Positions 60,217 to 64,000 of a DNA stretch of 64,000 nt are shown here, in pieces. The DNA comes from Actinotalea subterranea. GTDB lineage: Bacteria > Actinomycetota > Actinomycetes > Actinomycetales > Cellulomonadaceae. Position 1 is the stretch's first letter, and every line of letters begins with the position of its first letter. The stretch lies in NCBI RefSeq assembly GCF_008364845.1, contig NZ_VTTP01000005.1, forward strand, positions 186,001 to 250,000, given 5' to 3'. The translations under genes and the position numbers were made by a program. The notes under the pieces were generated by a model. The model made no database searches. It saw only the letters and a list, made by a program, of their open reading frames with translations, and was not told where the DNA came from.

Positions 60217-60816
60217 GTGACGAGCCAGACGCGGGTCCTCAGGTCCGACGACCCTGGTCTCCAGGCCCTGGAGCGCGAAGGCTGGGTCGTCGTCGCCCGC
60301 TCGTGGGGCGCACGGCGCGACACCGCGACCTGCGACCGGCAGCACCTGGAAGCGCTCGCGGGCCGCGCGAACGCGACCGGGACCGTCCGGGCCCTGACCA
60401 CGCACGACGTCGGGGCGGTCCTGGCGCTCGATGCCGACACAGCGGCGGACTACCCGGGGCGGGAGGCGACGGCGCACGCACCGCTCACAGCCGACCGGGC
60501 AGCGGTCGGTCCGTCGCGGCGTGCCCACGGCGTCGTCGAGGCCGACGGCCGGCTCGTCGCGATGACGTTCGTCGACGTGGAGCCGCCGCGCGCGGAGGTG
60601 GACTTCACCGTGGTCGCGCAGGACCGGCGCGGACTGGGCCTCGCGACCGCCGTCAAGGCGGCCTCCGTGCTGGCGCTCGTCGACGACGGCGTGGCCGTGG
60701 TCCGCACGGGCGGCTCTGCGGACAACCCGGCCATCCTCGCCGCGAACCGCGCACTGGGGTTCGTCGTCGACGAGGAGTGGCTGACCCTCGAGGGCCCCGA
60801 GACGGCGGGCCGGTAG
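60217..60816 (+). CDS. GNAT-family acetyltransferase
   Basis: 199 aa. GNAT core: RAHGVVEADGRLVAMTFVDV, AQDRRGLGLATAVKAASVLAL (acetyl-CoA loop, RxxGxGxA), NPAILAANRALGF. The first 65 residues are an extra domain. GTG 60217 is the likely start. Target unknown; single gene. Confidence 0.86.
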   Translation: MTSQTRVLRSDDPGLQALEREGWVVVARSWGARRDTATCDRQHLEALAGRANATGTVRALTTHDVGAVLALDADTAADYPGREATAHAPLTADRAAVGPSRRAHGVVEADGRLVAMTFVDVEPPRAEVDFTVVAQDRRGLGLATAVKAASVLALVDDGVAVVRTGGSADNPAILAANRALGFVVDEEWLTLEGPETAGR

Positions 60817-60883
60817 CCACGGCAGCCACCGCGCTCGCGCGGCGCGGGCCCTCGAACCCCGGCTGACGTGTTGACTGTGCGGC

Positions 60884-61846
60884 ATGAGACGTGTGCTGGT
60901 GCTCGGAGGAACGGCGTGGCTCGGCCGGGAGATCGCGAGGACCGCGGTCGCGCGAGGCGCGGACGTCGTGTGCCTCGCGCGCGGGGAGTCCGGACCCGCT
61001 CCGGCTGGTGCGCGCCTCGTCAAGGCCGACCGCGCGGACCCCGGCGCCTACGACGCGCTCGAGGGCGACTGGGACGAGGTCGTCGAGCTCTCCTACGACC
61101 CGGTTCTCGTCGCGTCGGCGCTCGACGCCCTCGCGGACCGGGCGCGCCACTGGACCCTGATCTCGTCGGTGTCCGTGTACCGGCGCAACGACGAGCCCGG
61201 CGCGGATGAGGCGGCGGACGTCGTCGAACCGACGGACCTCACCGAGTACGCGCAGGCCAAGGTGGCCGCGGAGCGCGCGACGACTGCACGCCTCGGCGAG
61301 CGGGCCCTCGTCGTCCGGCCCGGGCTGATCGTCGGGCCCGGCGACCCGACCGACCGGTTCGGGTACTGGCTGGCCCGCCTGCACCGAGGCGGGCGCGTGC
61401 TCACCCCGACAACCGCCGGTCGGCACGTGCAGGTCATCGACGTCGCCGACCTCGCCGCGTGGGTCGTGGACGCCGGCGAGGCCGGGCGGACCGGGGTCGT
61501 CAACGCCGTCGGCGAGAGTCACGCGCTCGGGGACTTCCTGGACCAGACCAGCGCCCTCATCGGTTTCACCGGGCAGCTCGTGACGGCGGACGACGCATGG
61601 CTCCTCGACCACGGCGTCCGGTACTGGGCCGGGCCGCGATCGCTCCCCCTGTGGCTGCCTTCCGACGACGCGGGCTTCGCCCGGCGCAGCAACGCCGCCT
61701 ACCTCGCAGCGGGCGGCGCCGTTCGGCCACTGCCCGAGACCCTGGCCCGCGTGCTCGCGTACGAGGTGGCCCAGGGCGTCCGGCGCACGCGCCGCTCAGG
61801 CCTCACGCCGCACGAGGAGGCAGAACTCCTCGTGCACCTCGGCTGA
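60884..61846 (+). CDS. NAD-dependent epimerase/reductase
   Basis: 320 aa, extended SDR. VLVLGGTAWLGREIA (Rossmann motif G-G-T-x-W-L-G), Tyr-x3-Lys in EYAQAKVAAE, and VVRPGLIVGPGDPTDRFGYW. The usual G-x-x-G-x-x-G is altered, as in many reductase members. Substrate unknown. Followed by a triple 23-bp repeat. Confidence 0.9.
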   Translation: MRRVLVLGGTAWLGREIARTAVARGADVVCLARGESGPAPAGARLVKADRADPGAYDALEGDWDEVVELSYDPVLVASALDALADRARHWTLISSVSVYRRNDEPGADEAADVVEPTDLTEYAQAKVAAERATTARLGERALVVRPGLIVGPGDPTDRFGYWLARLHRGGRVLTPTTAGRHVQVIDVADLAAWVVDAGEAGRTGVVNAVGESHALGDFLDQTSALIGFTGQLVTADDAWLLDHGVRYWAGPRSLPLWLPSDDAGFARRSNAAYLAAGGAVRPLPETLARVLAYEVAQGVRRTRRSGLTPHEEAELLVHLG

Positions 61847-61849
61847 GCC

Positions 61850-61918
61850 GGCGCAGAACGGTAGCGTTTGACGGCGCAAAACGGGAGCGTAGGGCGGCGC
61901 AGAGCGGCAGCGTCCGCG
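61850..61918. repeat. Three 23-bp imperfect tandem repeats
   Basis: Units at 61850-61872, 61873-61895 and 61896-61918, all beginning GGCGCA and containing an AGCGT element. They lie between two convergent genes, 3 bp after the epimerase stop. Confidence 0.75.
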
Positions 61919-61924
61919 CGCCCG

Positions 61925-63256
61925 TCAGCCCATGGCCTCCCGGTCGAGCCACTCCAGCGCACCGCGCGCGGCGGCCACGCCCGTGGCGAACGAGGCCTGG
62001 AGCAGGTAGCCGCCGGTCGGCGCCTCCCAGTCGAGCATCTCGCCCGCGACGAACGTGCCGGGCAGCCGGCGCAGCATGAGCCGCTCGTCGACCTCCGACC
62101 ACACGATGCCGCCCGCCGTGGAGATGGCGCGGTCGATCGGCATCGTCGCCGTCACGGTGACCGGTACGGCCTTGACCAGGGCGGCGACCTCGCGTGCCTC
62201 GCCCGGCAGCGCGCCGCCGCCCGCCTCCCGCAGGAGCGCGGTCGCCACCGGGTCGAGGCCGAGCGCGCGGCGCAGCCAGGTGGAGGCGGAGTCCTTGGGA
62301 CGACGCCGCCCGAGGCGAGCGGCCAGCTGGTCGACGTCCTGGTCGGGCCGAAGGTCGACCTCGAGCACGCAGGTCCCGTCGTCGAGCGCCGCGCGGATCG
62401 CCGCGCCGACGGCGTACACGGGCCCACCCTCGAGCCCGCTCCGCGTCACCATCGCGTCGCCACGCACGCTCGCGGCCGCCCCTGCCCGTCCGCGGACCGT
62501 GAGCTGGACGTGCTTGAGCGGGGTCCCCTGGAACCGGTCCGCGAACGCGGCGGACCAGTCGACGCAGACCCCGACGTTCGCGGCCCGCAGCGGCGCGACC
62601 GCCACGCCCCGCTCGGCGAGCAGCTCGACCCACCCGCCGTCCGAGCCGAGCCGCGGCCACGACGCACCGCCGAGGGCGAGCACGACGACGTCCGCCGAGA
62701 CCTCCCGGACGTGACCGTCGGCGTCCGCGAACCGCAACGCGCGACTGGGACCCTCGACCCGCGCCCCGACCCCAGCCCCGTCGTCGGAATCGGCATCTGC
62801 GTCGGCCCAGCCGGTCCAGCGCTGCCGCTTCTCGATCCGCACCCCGAGGTCACCGAGCCGGGCGAGCCACGCACGGACCAGGGGCGTCGCGCGGAACGAC
62901 CGGGGGAACACCCGACCGCTCGACCCGACGAAGGTCTCCTCCCCGAGGCCCGCGCACCACGCCCGCAGGTCGTCGGGCCCGAACGCGGCGAGCATCGGCG
63001 CGAGCCGCTGGGCCGAGGCGCCGTAGCGGGGCAGGAAGCGGTCCATCCCCTCCGAGTGCGTGATGTTGAGCCCGCCGTGCCCGGCCAGCAGCAGTTTGCG
63101 GGCGACCGACGGCATCCGGTCGTACACCGTGACGGCGACCCCCGCGCCGGCCAGCCGCTCGGCGGCGACGAGCCCCGCGGGGCCACCCCCGACGACGACG
63201 GCAGTCTGCACGCGACCCTGGTCAGGCCTCTCGTCGACGACGCCCGTTGCGCCCAT
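61925..63256 (-). CDS. NAD(P)/FAD-dependent oxidoreductase (TIGR03862/HI0933-like)
   Basis: 443 aa. N-terminal FAD site VVVGGGPAGLVAAERLAGAG, ARKLLLAGHGGLNITHSE (family signature), WPRLGSDGGW, and a C-terminal GEMLDWEAPTGGYLLQASFATG. Redox partner unknown. ATG 63256 shares one base with the upstream stop (TGATG). Confidence 0.93.
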   Translation of the reverse strand: MGATGVVDERPDQGRVQTAVVVGGGPAGLVAAERLAGAGVAVTVYDRMPSVARKLLLAGHGGLNITHSEGMDRFLPRYGASAQRLAPMLAAFGPDDLRAWCAGLGEETFVGSSGRVFPRSFRATPLVRAWLARLGDLGVRIEKRQRWTGWADADADSDDGAGVGARVEGPSRALRFADADGHVREVSADVVVLALGGASWPRLGSDGGWVELLAERGVAVAPLRAANVGVCVDWSAAFADRFQGTPLKHVQLTVRGRAGAAASVRGDAMVTRSGLEGGPVYAVGAAIRAALDDGTCVLEVDLRPDQDVDQLAARLGRRRPKDSASTWLRRALGLDPVATALLREAGGGALPGEAREVAALVKAVPVTVTATMPIDRAISTAGGIVWSEVDERLMLRRLPGTFVAGEMLDWEAPTGGYLLQASFATGVAAARGALEWLDREAMG

Positions 63257-64000
63257 CAGCCCTGCGCGACCTTCAGGAGCACGCTGCCGACCTTGCGGCC
63301 GCTGCCGGCGTAGCGGTAGGCGTCGACCACCTCGTCCAGCGGGTAGGACCTGTCGAGCACCGGCACGAGCGCACCACTCGCGAGCTGGTCCCGCAGGTGC
63401 TGCATGACCTCGGCGCTCTCCATCGGGAACGGGAAGACGACCCGCCGCATGCCGGTGCGGCGGGCGAGGGGCCCGAAGGCCGCGAGGAGGACGTTCTGGC
63501 CGAGCGGCCCGAGCTCGCTCGACGTGTAGACCCCACGCGGGGCGATCGACCGGCGGTAGTGCCAGAACGTGCTCCTGCCCACGGCGTCGAGCACCGCGGC
63601 GAAGCCGCGCCCGGGAACCGCCCCCGCCGACCGGTCACCGAGCGGCAGCACCTCGGCCGCACCCAACGACCGGACGAGGTCGACGTGCTCCGCCGGGCAC
63701 ACCGCGGTCACCCGCACGCCCATCGCGACGAGGAGCTGGACCGCCGCGGACCCGATCGCGCCGGTTGCGCCATGGACCAGCACGTCCTGGCCTGGGCGGA
63801 CCCCGGCCCGCCGGATCATCGACAGCGCGTAGTGCGAACCCTCGGTCGCCGCGGCCGCGTGCTCGAGGTCGATGCCCTCCGGGACCGTCGCGAGCATCCC
63901 ACCGGTCGGCACGACGGCGAGCTCCGCATGTGCGCCGAACGTCCCTTCGACGTACGCGAACACGCGGTCGCCCGGGGCGTACCCGGTCACGTCCGCGCCG
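63256..64000 (-). CDS. Quinone oxidoreductase-like MDR protein (5' end outside window)
   Basis: 248 visible codons of a medium-chain dehydrogenase/reductase: GDRVFAYVEGTFGAHAE, QDVLVHGATGAIGSAAVQL (NADPH-binding), VVDAYRYAGSGRKVGSVLLKV. No catalytic zinc Cys is visible in this part, so a QOR/ETR-like enzyme is likely. Translationally coupled to the flavoprotein gene. The start codon lies beyond position 64000. Confidence 0.9.
   Translation of the reverse strand, partial: GADVTGYAPGDRVFAYVEGTFGAHAELAVVPTGGMLATVPEGIDLEHAAAATEGSHYALSMIRRAGVRPGQDVLVHGATGAIGSAAVQLLVAMGVRVTAVCPAEHVDLVRSLGAAEVLPLGDRSAGAVPGRGFAAVLDAVGRSTFWHYRRSIAPRGVYTSSELGPLGQNVLLAAFGPLARRTGMRRVVFPFPMESAEVMQHLRDQLASGALVPVLDRSYPLDEVVDAYRYAGSGRKVGSVLLKVAQG

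Overview
The window is very GC-rich (about 74% by eye), densely packed actinobacterial chromosome. Frequent GTG starts, many 4-bp ATGA/GTGA gene overlaps, and markers such as WhiB, GlnR, a Crp/GlxR-type regulator, a PonA2-like PASTA penicillin-binding protein and F420 genes (cofD, cofC) support this. Gene content best fits a Micrococcales organism of the Cellulomonas/Promicromonospora kind; the genus is an inference. No phage, insertion sequence, CRISPR array or integrase was seen. Most of the window is stable chromosome.

Layout. 1-8.6 kb: start of clpC, a hydrolase-TetR pair, an ArsR-VOC unit with a clear operator, HAD phosphatase, cupin/macrodomain pair, aldo-keto reductase, and an ABC-2 exporter with a small XRE regulator. 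8.7-13.4 kb: a seven-gene leftward operon (35-aa membrane peptide, nitrobindin-like, ygfZ, FUSC, DUF2516, asparaginase, dtd). 13.5-17.2 kb: DsrE-like protein, membrane protein, glnR, an alpha/beta-hydrolase lacking its nucleophile, nth. 17.4-23.4 kb: crp, RidA, DUF4177, whiB, ponA2-like gene, metallophosphoesterase and tRNA-Pro; this order resembles the mycobacterial nth-crp-whiB4-ponA2 locus. 23.5-30.6 kb: coiled-coil protein, MerR, NUDIX and two ABC systems, one with a YtrA-type GntR repressor and its operator. 30.6-37.7 kb: asd-lysC, a subtilisin-inhibitor-like lipoprotein, DUF5063-recR, dnaX. 37.8-43.2 kb: FtsX-type ABC exporter, SRP RNA, and a flavinylation operon (ferric-reductase-like protein, FMN-binding protein, apbE). 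43.3-47.3 kb: metQNI with a Met/Cys-rich leader peptide, and a gamma-carbonic anhydrase. 47.6-55 kb: accessory stretch after tRNA-Ser (Fic protein, DUF2510-DUF4177 protein, TetR/MMPL pair with a triple operator, a divergent pair of modification-reader-like nucleases). 55-64 kb: MFS transporter and PLP decarboxylase, cofD-cofC, nitroreductase, GNAT, epimerase, flavoprotein and a truncated quinone oxidoreductase-like gene.

Regulatory pattern. At least ten genes have a TAnnnT -10 hexamer ending 6-8 nt before the start codon, with no room for a 5' UTR, which predicts leaderless mRNAs. Operators are readable for ArsR, GntR/YtrA and two TetR genes, and an orphan palindrome covers the promoter of the first ABC operon.

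The most novel-looking items are the leader peptide upstream of metQ, the divergent HNH / NucS-like nuclease pair, the inhibitor-like lipoprotein with Glu at the predicted reactive site, the nucleophile-less hydrolase beside glnR, the triple operator before the MMPL gene, and a terminator element shared by the two tRNA genes.
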